A stretch of 6,331 nt of DNA from Hydrogenophilales bacterium RIFOXYD1_FULL_62_11 (GTDB taxonomy: Bacteria; Pseudomonadota; Gammaproteobacteria; Burkholderiales; Thiobacillaceae): positions 17,557 to 23,887 of the forward strand of contig MGZO01000020.1 in the NCBI GenBank assembly GCA_001802655.1, written 5' to 3'. Positions 1 through 5,317 of this stretch are shown here, piece by piece. Below the pieces are notes generated by a model, which was not told the DNA's origin, searched no databases, and was given only the letters and a program-made list of their open reading frames with translations. A program made the translations under genes and the position numbers. The first letter of the stretch is position 1. The number at the start of each line of letters is the position of its first letter.

Positions 1-393
1 CGCGGACGGCGGGTGCTCAACCGTGAAATCGCGCTGAGCCTGGGCGTGCCCTCCCACTATCTGGCCAAGGTTCTCCAGAATCTGACCCGTGAAAAGATGT
101 TGCATTCGGCGCGCGGGCGCAGCGGGGGATTCAGCCTGAGCGCCGGCGCCCGGCAGTCCAGCCTGCTCGATATCGTTCTGTTGACCGAAGGCGCGCGTGT
201 CGAACGCGAGTGCCTGCTCGGCCTCAAAGTCTGCAAGGACGAAACCGCCTGTCCCTTGCATCGCGCGTGGAAGCCCGTCAAGAAGGAAATCCTCGCCAGT
301 CTGGGCGGCATCACGCTGAGCCAGCTTGCCTGCGCCGTCAAAAGCGGCCAGTACCGCCTGACCGATCTGCCGCTGGCGCTTGCGCCGCGCTGA
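1..393 (+). CDS. Rrf2-family transcriptional regulator with Fe-S type cysteine motif (5' truncated)
   Basis: The reading frame is open from the first base to the TGA at 391-393, giving 130 codons with no start in view; the N-terminal part of the first helices lies left of the window. Seen: a winged-helix DNA-binding segment typical of Rrf2 proteins (LGVPSHYLAKVLQNL, then GRSGGFSLS as the wing, in-window residues 14-47), followed by LLDIVLLTEG. Three cysteines at in-window residues 71, 78 and 84 with His87 form C-X6-C-X5-C-X2-H, close to the IscR arrangement (C-X5-C-X5-C-X2-H), so a bound [2Fe-2S] or [4Fe-4S] cluster is likely. Known of the family: IscR, NsrR and RsrR sense cluster status, NO or redox. 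Inferred: because it lies just upstream of and in the same direction as nifH, it may couple nif expression to Fe-S supply, O2 or NO. I cannot assign a symbol; it could equally be an unrelated neighbour. About 20-30 residues are probably missing. No clear terminator follows. Confidence 0.87.
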   Translation, partial: RGRRVLNREIALSLGVPSHYLAKVLQNLTREKMLHSARGRSGGFSLSAGARQSSLLDIVLLTEGARVERECLLGLKVCKDETACPLHRAWKPVKKEILASLGGITLSQLACAVKSGQYRLTDLPLALAPR

Positions 394-449
394 AAGCCAA
401 CCCGCTTCGTTGTCCGACAGGCTCCTGGGGCTTCTCCACGCCTGCTGCT

Positions 450-465
450 TGTCCCCTTCACGACA
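450..465 (+). promoter_or_regulatory. NifA upstream activator site 1 (TGT-N10-ACA)
   Basis: TGTCCCCTTCACGACA is an exact match to the NifA enhancer consensus TGT-N10-ACA. Its centre lies about 133 bp upstream of the start point predicted from the -24/-12 element, within the usual range for nif enhancers. The second site is 30 bp further downstream, close to three helical turns, so both would face the same side of the DNA. Confidence 0.8.
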
Positions 466-479
466 GCGTTTTAGCCATT

Positions 480-495
480 TGTCGTGTTTGCAACA
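480..495 (+). promoter_or_regulatory. NifA upstream activator site 2 (TGT-N10-ACA)
   Basis: TGTCGTGTTTGCAACA is a second exact TGT-N10-ACA match, centred about 103 bp upstream of the predicted transcription start. Together with the site at 450-465 it makes a tandem enhancer, which commonly gives cooperative NifA binding. It ends only 4 bases before the dyad at 500-516, so a protein on that dyad could interfere with NifA here. Confidence 0.82.
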
Positions 496-499
496 AGCC

Positions 500-516
500 T
501 GAATCCGCCGGATTCA
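500..516. promoter_or_regulatory. 17-bp perfect dyad (TGAATCC-GCC-GGATTCA), candidate operator
   Basis: TGAATCC and GGATTCA are perfect inverted repeats around a 3-base centre. There is no T-run on either strand next to it, so it is a poor intrinsic terminator for the upstream Rrf2 gene. Its position between the proximal NifA site and the IHF-like site is where an added regulator could block loop formation. It does not match the IscR or NsrR operator consensus that I know. The regulator that would bind it is unknown; the upstream Rrf2 protein is one candidate by proximity only. Confidence 0.45.
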
Positions 517-534
517 CGAAATAAAACACTTATA

Positions 535-547
535 AAACAACAATTTG
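535..547 (+). promoter_or_regulatory. Candidate IHF binding site
   Basis: The 13 bases AAACAACAATTTG match the IHF consensus WATCAANNNNTTR at every defined position but one (A for T at position 3), and lie in an AT-rich tract. The site falls between the NifA enhancers and the -24/-12 element, exactly where IHF bends DNA at many nif promoters. One mismatch in a degenerate motif in AT-rich DNA can occur by chance, so placement is the main support. Confidence 0.5.
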
Positions 548-564
548 CCATACATTTTGGCGAG

Positions 565-580
565 TGGCACGGTCATTGCT
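565..580 (+). promoter_or_regulatory. Sigma-54 (RpoN) -24/-12 promoter of nifH
   Basis: TGGCACGGTCATTGCT matches the sigma-54 consensus TGGCACG-N4-TTGCW at every fixed base. The essential GG (566-567) and GC (578-579) have the required spacing of 12 bp between their first bases. Transcription should start near base 590, giving a leader of about 135 nt. With the two NifA sites upstream this is a classical NifA-activated nif promoter; expression is therefore expected only under nitrogen limitation and low oxygen. Confidence 0.93.
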
Positions 581-589
581 GAGTACTGG

Positions 590-661
590 GTGTGCAGCGA
601 ATGTTTTGCCGGATCCGTATCCGAATAAGAAGAAGAAGAAAGGTGCGCAGCAAAGTTTTTG
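590..661 (+). repeat. Imperfect 19-base direct repeat in the nifH leader
   Basis: The first copy, GTGTGCAGCGAATGTTTTG (590-608), begins at the predicted transcription start. The second, GTGCGCAGCAAAGTTTTTG, is at 643-661. The copies agree at 15 of 19 positions and are offset by 53 bases. Between them lie a small inverted repeat (CGGAT-CCGT-ATCCG, 610-623) and a purine-only run (627-643). It could be a tandem-duplication remnant or a leader RNA element; no known riboswitch is recognised. Confidence 0.4.
627..643 (+). other. Purine-only AAG triplet run in the nifH leader
   Basis: Four AAG triplets followed by AAAGG form a 17-base pyrimidine-free run in the untranslated leader. In RNA, successive A-purine-N triplets are the type of sequence bound by the distal face of Hfq. 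Any role is inferred; it is about 80 bases upstream of the nifH start and so is not the nifH ribosome binding site. Confidence 0.35.
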
Positions 662-713
662 AGTCGGCCAAGTGCTTGCTGCCAGGGTGAATCGATTTTG
701 AATTTTTTAACTT

Positions 714-728
714 AAGGAGATACACGTG
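714..728 (+). promoter_or_regulatory. Ribosome binding site and GTG start of nifH
   Basis: AAGGAGA at 714-720 is a strong Shine-Dalgarno sequence, 5 bases before GTG at 726-728. This fixes a GTG start: the resulting N-terminus (MAKLRQIAFYGKGG) begins where NifH proteins normally begin, and no in-frame ATG lies nearer. Confidence 0.88.
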
Positions 729-1622
729 GCTAAATTAAGGCAGATTGCCTTCTACGGCAAAGGCGGGATTGGTAAATCCACCACCTCGCAAAACACCCTG
801 GCGGCTCTGGCCGACCTGGGCCAGAAAATCCTCATCGTCGGCTGCGACCCCAAGGCCGACTCCACCCGCCTGATCCTGCATGCCAAAGCCCAGGACACCA
901 TCCTGAGCCTGGCCGCCGAAGCCGGCAGCGTGGAAGACCTCGAGCTCGAGGACGTGATGAAGATCGGCTACAAGAACATCAAGTGCGTCGAATCCGGCGG
1001 CCCTGAGCCCGGCGTCGGCTGCGCCGGCCGCGGCGTGATCACGTCCATCAACTTCCTCGAAGAAGAGGGCGCGTACGACGGCATCGACTACGTGTCCTAC
1101 GACGTGCTCGGCGACGTGGTGTGCGGCGGTTTCGCCATGCCCATCCGCGAGAACAAGGCGCAGGAAATCTACATCGTGATGTCCGGCGAAATGATGGCCA
1201 TGTACGCCGCCAACAACATCTCCAAGGGCATTCTGAAGTATGCCAACTCGGGCGGCGTGCGCCTCGGCGGGCTGGTATGCAACGAGCGCCAGACCGACAA
1301 GGAACTGGAACTGGCCGAATCGCTGGCTGCCAAGCTGGGCACCACGCTGATCCACTTTGTCCCGCGCGACAACGTGGTGCAGCACGCCGAGCTGCGCCGG
1401 ATGACGGTGCTGGAATACGCGCCCGATTCCAAACAGGCCCAGGAGTACCGCGACCTGGCGCAGAAGATCCACAACAACGCCGGCAACGGCACGATTCCGA
1501 CGCCCATCACCATGGACGAGCTGGAAGACATGCTGATGGAGCACGGGATCATGAAGCCGGTGGACGAGTCCATCGTCGGCAAGACCGCTGCTGAACTCGC
1601 AGCCGAAGCCGCCGCTGCGTAA
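726..1622 (+). CDS. nifH: Nitrogenase iron protein (dinitrogenase reductase)
   Basis: NifH is the ATP-dependent electron donor to the MoFe protein and also takes part in cofactor maturation. The 298-residue length is normal. Seen: the P-loop GKGGIGKS at residues 11-18, switch I region around CDPKADST (40-47), switch II DVLG (126-129), and the two cysteines that hold the subunit-bridging [4Fe-4S] cluster, Cys99 (GVGCAGRG) and Cys133 (DVVCGGF). Arg102 in CAGRG is the residue modified by DraT in species that switch nitrogenase off by ADP-ribosylation; whether this organism has DraT/DraG is not visible. The C-terminus is an alanine-rich tail (AAELAAEAAAA). The start is GTG. It is first in the operon behind the sigma-54 promoter, and a 172-base structured gap separates it from nifD. 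The sequence is of the standard aerobe/facultative proteobacterial type (cluster I), not the vanadium or iron-only form judged by its nifDK neighbours. Confidence 0.98.
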   Translation: MAKLRQIAFYGKGGIGKSTTSQNTLAALADLGQKILIVGCDPKADSTRLILHAKAQDTILSLAAEAGSVEDLELEDVMKIGYKNIKCVESGGPEPGVGCAGRGVITSINFLEEEGAYDGIDYVSYDVLGDVVCGGFAMPIRENKAQEIYIVMSGEMMAMYAANNISKGILKYANSGGVRLGGLVCNERQTDKELELAESLAAKLGTTLIHFVPRDNVVQHAELRRMTVLEYAPDSKQAQEYRDLAQKIHNNAGNGTIPTPITMDELEDMLMEHGIMKPVDESIVGKTAAELAAEAAAA

Positions 1623-1626
1623 CCGG

Positions 1627-1678
1627 GTCCCGTCGCCTGCGCGCACCCTGTTTGCTGGGGCGGGCAAGGGCGGCGGAC
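1627..1678 (+). other. GC-rich inverted repeat directly after nifH
   Basis: Bases 1627-1637 (GTCCCGTCGCC) can pair with 1669-1678 (GGCGGCGGAC) as a 10-bp stem with one bulged C and one G-T pair. It begins 4 bases after the nifH stop codon and is not followed by a T-run, so it looks more like an RNA 3'-end stabiliser or processing boundary than a terminator. In other diazotrophs nifH transcripts outnumber nifDK transcripts, and a structure here would be consistent with that. Confidence 0.5.
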
Positions 1679-1682
1679 TCAA

Positions 1683-1698
1683 CAGAGGGAGACCTCTG
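1683..1698 (+). other. Small hairpin with GNRA tetraloop in nifH-nifD gap
   Basis: CAGAGG, the tetraloop GAGA, and CCTCTG form a perfect 6-bp hairpin closed by a GNRA-class loop, an unusually stable and RNA-typical fold. It lies between the large GC-rich inverted repeat and a third hairpin at 1742-1756. No T-run follows. Function is inferred: part of a structured intercistronic region. Confidence 0.45.
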
Positions 1699-1741
1699 CC
1701 AAGCGTGCCGACCTTTTGGAACGGCGCTTTTCGCAGAGTTT

Positions 1742-1756
1742 TCCCGGGAACCGGGA
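1742..1756 (+). other. Short GC hairpin upstream of nifD
   Basis: TCCCGG-GAA-CCGGGA is a perfect 6-bp stem with a 3-base loop, ending 27 bases before the nifD ribosome binding site. With the two stems upstream it makes three consecutive potential hairpins in 130 bases. It could guard the 5' end of a processed nifDK transcript. Confidence 0.4.
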
Positions 1757-1783
1757 TGCCGGTGTTTAGTGTTCACATTAATC

Positions 1784-1797
1784 AGGAGGGCGAAATG
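1784..1797 (+). promoter_or_regulatory. Ribosome binding site that sets the nifD start
   Basis: AGGAGG at 1784-1789 lies 5 bases before ATG at 1795-1797. The reading frame stays open upstream to a GTG at 1705, but that GTG lacks a comparable site, and the extra 30 residues resemble no NifD N-terminus. ATG 1795 is therefore chosen. Confidence 0.9.
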
Positions 1798-3243
1798 AGC
1801 CTCACAGTCGAGCAAGTCAAAGAAAGAAACCAGGACCTCATCAAGGAGGTGCTGGAGGTCTATCCGGATAAAACCGCCAAGCGGCGCGCCAAGCACCTGG
1901 GCACCTTCGAGGAAGGCAAGCCCGACTGTGGCGTGAAATCGAACGTCAAATCGATTCCCGGCGTGATGACCATCCGCGGTTGCGCCTACGCCGGTTCCAA
2001 GGGCGTGGTGTGGGGACCGATCAAGGACATGATCCACATCAGCCATGGCCCGGTCGGCTGCGGCCAGTATTCGTGGGCAGCACGCCGCAACTACTACATC
2101 GGCACCACCGGCGTGGACAGCTTCGTCACCATGCAGTTCACCTCCGACTTCCAGGAGAAGGACATCGTTTTCGGCGGCGACAAGAAGCTGGAAAAGATCA
2201 TGGACGAGATCCAGGTGCTGTTCCCGCTCAACAAGGGCATCAGCGTGCAGTCCGAATGCCCGATCGGCCTGATCGGCGACGACATCGAAGCGGTGTCGAA
2301 GAAGAAGTCCAAGGAATACGACGGCAAGACCATCGTGCCGGTGCGCTGCGAAGGCTTCCGCGGCGTGTCGCAGTCGCTCGGCCACCACATCGCCAACGAC
2401 ACCATCCGTGACTGGATTTTCGACAAGGGCGACAAGCACCCCGAGTTCGTCGGCACCCCGTATGACGTGGCCATCATCGGCGACTACAACATCGGCGGCG
2501 ACGCCTGGGCTTCGCGCATCCTGCTCGAAGAAATGGGCCTGCGCGTGATCGCGCAGTGGTCTGGCGACGGCTCCATCGCCGAGCTGGAAAACTCGCCCAA
2601 GGCCAAGCTCAACGTGCTGCACTGCTACCGCTCGATGAACTACATCTCGCGCCACATGGAAGAGAAGTATGGCATTCCGTGGGTCGAGTACAACTTCTTC
2701 GGCCCGTCCAAGATCGAAGCCAGCCTGCGCGAAATCGCCAGCCACTTCGACGACAAGATCAAGGAAGGCGCCGAGAAGGTGATCGCCAAGTACCGCAAGA
2801 TGATGGACGCGGTGATCGAGAAGTACAAACCGCGCCTGGCCGACAAAACCGTGATGCTGTTCGTCGGCGGCCTGCGTCCGCGCCACGTCATCGGCGCCTA
2901 CGAGGATCTGGGCATGAATGTGGTCGGCACCGGCTACGAGTTCGGCCACAACGACGACTATCAGCGCACCACGCACTACGTCAAGGACGGCACGCTGATC
3001 TACGACGACGTGACCGGCTACGAGTTCGAGAAATTCGTCGAGAAGATCCAGCCCGACCTGGTCGGCTCCGGCATCAAGGAAAAATACGTGTTCCAGAAAA
3101 TGGGCGTGCCTTTCCGTCAGATGCACTCCTGGGACTACTCGGGTCCGTACCACGGCTACGACGGCTTTGCCATCTTCGCCCGCGACATGGACATGGCGAT
3201 CAACAACCCGGTGTGGGGCCTGACCAAGGCGCCCTGGAAGTAA
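1795..3243 (+). CDS. nifD: Nitrogenase MoFe protein alpha chain
   Basis: NifD pairs with NifK in the alpha2-beta2 MoFe protein, holds FeMo-cofactor and shares the P-cluster. The 482-residue product is close to the usual size (about 490). Seen: P-cluster ligands Cys63 (RGCAYAG), Cys89 (GPVGCGQ) and Cys155 (SECPIGLIGDD); FeMo-cofactor ligands Cys277 (LHCYRSMNY) and His444 (MHSWDYSGPYHG). Residues that shape the substrate pocket are present too: Val71, Arg97, Gln193 and His197 (SQSLGHH), matching alpha-70, -96, -191 and -195 of Azotobacter. The Cys/His ligand set and GISVQSECPIGLIGDD mark it as the molybdenum form. The upstream start at 1705 is rejected on ribosome-binding grounds. It is separated from nifK by an 88-base gap carrying a heptad inverted repeat. 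No damage or missing residue is seen. Confidence 0.98.
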   Translation: MSLTVEQVKERNQDLIKEVLEVYPDKTAKRRAKHLGTFEEGKPDCGVKSNVKSIPGVMTIRGCAYAGSKGVVWGPIKDMIHISHGPVGCGQYSWAARRNYYIGTTGVDSFVTMQFTSDFQEKDIVFGGDKKLEKIMDEIQVLFPLNKGISVQSECPIGLIGDDIEAVSKKKSKEYDGKTIVPVRCEGFRGVSQSLGHHIANDTIRDWIFDKGDKHPEFVGTPYDVAIIGDYNIGGDAWASRILLEEMGLRVIAQWSGDGSIAELENSPKAKLNVLHCYRSMNYISRHMEEKYGIPWVEYNFFGPSKIEASLREIASHFDDKIKEGAEKVIAKYRKMMDAVIEKYKPRLADKTVMLFVGGLRPRHVIGAYEDLGMNVVGTGYEFGHNDDYQRTTHYVKDGTLIYDDVTGYEFEKFVEKIQPDLVGSGIKEKYVFQKMGVPFRQMHSWDYSGPYHGYDGFAIFARDMDMAINNPVWGLTKAPWK

Positions 3244-3250
3244 GTATTCG

Positions 3251-3310
3251 GTGAGGGGTGAGGAGCGAAGGGGCGAACCCGCGCTTTCCACCTCACGCCT
3301 TACACCTCAC
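3251..3310. repeat. Heptad-based inverted repeat between nifD and nifK
   Basis: The left arm (3251-3270) is three 7-base units: GTGAGGG, GTGAGGA and a degenerate GCGAAGG. The right arm (3291-3310) is the complementary set CCTCACG, CCTTACA, CCTCAC. Arms pair over 20 positions with mismatches mainly at heptad junctions, around a 20-base spacer. The structure starts 7 bases after the nifD stop and ends 8 bases before the nifK Shine-Dalgarno. This layout resembles a dispersed REP-like intergenic element more than a gene-specific signal, though as RNA it would form a long hairpin between the two subunit genes. There is no T-run, so termination is unlikely. Confidence 0.65.
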
Positions 3311-3331
3311 AGAATTTGAAGGAGTTTCAAA

Positions 3332-4870
3332 ATGACTCAGGACGTACAAAACGTAGTCGACCATTTCAACCTGTTCCGTAGTCCGGAATACAAGGATATG
3401 TTCGCCGACAAGCGCAAGAATTTTGAATTCGCCCATCCCGACGAAAAAGTCGAGGAAACGGCCGAATGGACCAAGGGCTGGGAATACCGCAAGCTGAACT
3501 TCGAGCGCGAGGCGCTGACGGTCAATCCCGCCAAGGCCTGCCAGCCGCTGGGCGCGGTGTTTGTTGCAGTCGGCTTCGAGGGCACCATTCCCTTCGTGCA
3601 CGGTTCGCAGGGGTGCGTCGCTTACTACCGCAGCCACTTCAGCCGCCATTTCAAGGAGCCTTCTTCCTGCGTGTCGTCTTCGATGACGGAAGATGCAGCG
3701 GTGTTCGGCGGCCTCAACAACATGATCGACGGCCTGGCCAATACCCACTCGATGTACAAGCCGAAGATGATCGCGGTCTCCACCACCTGCATGGCGGAAG
3801 TGATCGGCGACGACCTCAACGGCTTCATTTCGACCGCGCGGGAAAAAGGCAGCGTGCCGGCAGATTTCCCGGTGCCTTATGCCCATACCCCGGCTTTCGT
3901 CGGCAGCCACATCACCGGCTACGACAACGCGCTCAAGGGCATCGTGAGCCACTTCTGGGAAGGCAAGGAACGCACGCCCGGCGAGAAGATCAACTTCATC
4001 GGCGGTTTCGACGGCTACACCGTCGGCAACCTGCGCGAAGTCAAACGCATTTTTGACCTGATGGGCGTGAACTACACCATCCTGGCCGACAACAGCGACG
4101 TGTGGGACACCCCGGCCGACGGCGAATTCCGCATGTACGACGGCGGCACCACGCTGGATGACGCCAAGGCGGCACTCAACGCCAAGGCCACCATTTCGAT
4201 GCAGCAGTACTGCACCGAGAAGACCCTCGACTACATCGCCAAAACCGGTCAGGAAACCGTGGCTTTCAACCACCCCGTGGGCGTGGCGGCAACCGACAAG
4301 TTCCTGATGGAGCTGTCGCGCATCACCGGCTTGCCGATTCCCGACGCGCTGACCAAGGAACGCGGCCGCCTGGTGGACGCCATCGCCGACTCCAGCGCGC
4401 ACATCCACGGTAAGAAATTCGCCATCTACGGTGATCCGGACCTGTGCTACGGCCTGGCTGGCTTCCTGCTCGAACTGGGCGCCGAGCCGACGCACGTGCT
4501 GTCGACCAACGGCGGCAAGGAATGGGAAATCAAGATGCAGGCTTTGTTCGACAGCTCGCCTTTCGGCAAGGACTGCCATGTCTACCCCGGCAAGGATCTG
4601 TGGCACATGCGTTCGCTGCTCAACACCGAGCCGGTGGATTTCCTGATCGGCAACACCTACGGCAAGTACCTTGAGCGCGATACCGGCACCCCGCTGATCC
4701 GCATCGGCTTCCCGGTGTTCGACCGTCACCATCATCACCGTTATCCGGTGTGGGGCTACCAGGGCACGATGAATACGCTGGTGTGGATCCTGGACAAGAT
4801 CTTCGACGAAATGGACAAGAGCACCATCGTCCCGGCGAAGACCGACTACAGCTTCGACATCATTCGTTAA
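3332..4870 (+). CDS. nifK: Nitrogenase MoFe protein beta chain
   Basis: NifK is the beta subunit of the MoFe protein and provides half of the P-cluster ligands and part of the Fe protein docking face. The product is 512 residues, close to the 523 of Azotobacter. Seen: an N-terminal NifK-type extension (HFNLFRSPEYKDMFADKRKNFE), then P-cluster ligands Cys70 (NPAKACQPLGA), Cys95 (HGSQGCVAYYR) and Cys153 (STTCMAEVIGDDL), and Ser192 (FVGSHITGYDN), the residue equal to beta-Ser188 that ligates the oxidised P-cluster. The C-terminus TDYSFDIIR is the usual NifK ending. AAGGAG at 3319-3324 lies 7 bases before ATG. A histidine run (FDRHHHHRYPVWGYQG) near residue 470 is part of a conserved NifK segment. 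A strong hairpin begins 8 bases after the stop. Confidence 0.98.
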   Translation: MTQDVQNVVDHFNLFRSPEYKDMFADKRKNFEFAHPDEKVEETAEWTKGWEYRKLNFEREALTVNPAKACQPLGAVFVAVGFEGTIPFVHGSQGCVAYYRSHFSRHFKEPSSCVSSSMTEDAAVFGGLNNMIDGLANTHSMYKPKMIAVSTTCMAEVIGDDLNGFISTAREKGSVPADFPVPYAHTPAFVGSHITGYDNALKGIVSHFWEGKERTPGEKINFIGGFDGYTVGNLREVKRIFDLMGVNYTILADNSDVWDTPADGEFRMYDGGTTLDDAKAALNAKATISMQQYCTEKTLDYIAKTGQETVAFNHPVGVAATDKFLMELSRITGLPIPDALTKERGRLVDAIADSSAHIHGKKFAIYGDPDLCYGLAGFLLELGAEPTHVLSTNGGKEWEIKMQALFDSSPFGKDCHVYPGKDLWHMRSLLNTEPVDFLIGNTYGKYLERDTGTPLIRIGFPVFDRHHHHRYPVWGYQGTMNTLVWILDKIFDEMDKSTIVPAKTDYSFDIIR

Positions 4871-4877
4871 TGCGGGG

Positions 4878-4903
4878 CCCGGCGGCCTGGGCCGCCGGGT
4901 TTT
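4878..4903 (+). terminator. Terminator-like hairpin between nifK and the ferredoxin gene
   Basis: CCCGGCGGC (4878-4886) and GCCGCCGGG (4891-4899) are perfect 9-bp arms around a 4-base loop, followed immediately by TTTT (4900-4903). This has the form of a rho-independent terminator, though the T-run is short, so partial readthrough is expected. The next gene starts 17 bases after the T-run with no room for a sigma-54 promoter between, so the ferredoxin gene must depend on readthrough or RNA processing. The likely outcome is lower expression of downstream genes than of nifHDK. Confidence 0.75.
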
Positions 4904-4919
4904 CCAGGAATCCAAAATC

Positions 4920-5291
4920 ATGGCAAACGTAACTTTCAACTCGCCGCTGATGGAAAAAGACATCACTGTCTATGCCGTCGCCGGCGATACCCACACCCTG
5001 CTCAAGGTGGCGCAGAAGAACAAGATTCCTCTGCCCTTCGAATGCGAGGACGGGGAATGCGGCTCATGCGTGATGGAGGTTGTCTATCTGTCCGACAAGC
5101 CACGCCTGGGTCAGGCCTTGACCGAGAAGGAGCGGGCCACGCTGCTGTCGGCCGGCAAGCTCTCCAAGCACGACATCCAGGAAGCCGAAGTGAACGACAT
5201 GCCGCCGTCCTATCGGCTGGCGTGCCAGTACATCGTGCGCGACGAGGATGTGCTGGTGAAATTCAGCGGCGAGCCTGGCGTCACGATGTGA
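4920..5291 (+). CDS. [2Fe-2S] ferredoxin of the FeSII (Shethna protein II) type
   Basis: The 123-residue product carries a plant-type [2Fe-2S] motif: Cys42, Cys47 and Cys50 (FECEDGECGSC, C-X4-C-X2-C), with the fourth ligand at Cys102 (SYRLACQYIVRDED). The 51-residue gap before the last cysteine is much longer than in photosynthetic ferredoxins (about 29) and contains a charged loop with LTEKERATLLSAGKLSKHD. Overall length, the N-terminus (SPLM), the loop and the C-terminal FSGEPG closely resemble my recollection of Azotobacter vinelandii FeSII (122 residues), which under oxidising conditions binds NifH and NifDK into an inactive, O2-tolerant complex. Inferred role: conformational protection of nitrogenase, with electron transfer as the alternative. 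AGGAA (4906-4910) lies 9 bases before ATG. It sits between nifK and nifE, with terminator-like hairpins on both sides. It has no signal peptide or membrane segment. Confidence 0.9.
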   Translation: MANVTFNSPLMEKDITVYAVAGDTHTLLKVAQKNKIPLPFECEDGECGSCVMEVVYLSDKPRLGQALTEKERATLLSAGKLSKHDIQEAEVNDMPPSYRLACQYIVRDEDVLVKFSGEPGVTM

Positions 5292-5317
5292 CGCGGGCGG
5301 GTCGGTAGCACGGTGTG

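Larger units (their letters stand above)
394..725 (+). promoter_or_regulatory. Non-coding nifH upstream region and leader
   Basis: This 332-base stretch between the Rrf2 stop and the nifH start contains no convincing gene. It is laid out as a sigma-54 enhancer-dependent control region: two NifA sites (450-465, 480-495), a perfect dyad (500-516), an AT-rich tract with an IHF-like site (about 520-560), the -24/-12 element (565-580), then a transcribed leader of about 135 nt ending in the nifH ribosome binding site. The AT content of 516-560 and 690-720 contrasts with the GC-rich genes around it. Confidence 0.85.

Noticed and set aside
210..524. A 104-codon + strand frame overlapping the end of the Rrf2 gene
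   Set aside because: It is out of frame with the clear Rrf2 protein, runs through both NifA sites and matches no family that I recognise.
643..690. A 15-codon GTG-initiated frame in the nifH leader (possible leader peptide)
   Set aside because: The purine run abuts the GTG with no proper spacing, and the short peptide has no regulatory codon run. A chance frame is as likely.
1717..1731. Sigma-54-like TGGAACG-N4-TTTT before nifD
   Set aside because: The essential -12 GC is replaced by TT, and there is a further mismatch in the -24 box. It is not a credible promoter.
1705..1794. A 30-codon upstream extension of nifD from a GTG
   Set aside because: It has no good ribosome binding site at 1705 and no similarity to NifD N-termini, and it overlaps hairpins. 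ATG 1795 has AGGAGG at ideal spacing.
1549..3291. A 580-codon open frame on the minus strand opposite nifD
   Set aside because: It is a shadow of nifD produced by strong GC bias at the third codon position. The translation is low-complexity (rich in H, V, A, D), and the + strand frame has every NifD ligand.
3293..4966. A 557-codon open frame on the minus strand opposite nifK
   Set aside because: Same GC-bias shadow effect. It has no recognisable family and no ribosome binding site worth noting, while nifK on the + strand is certain.
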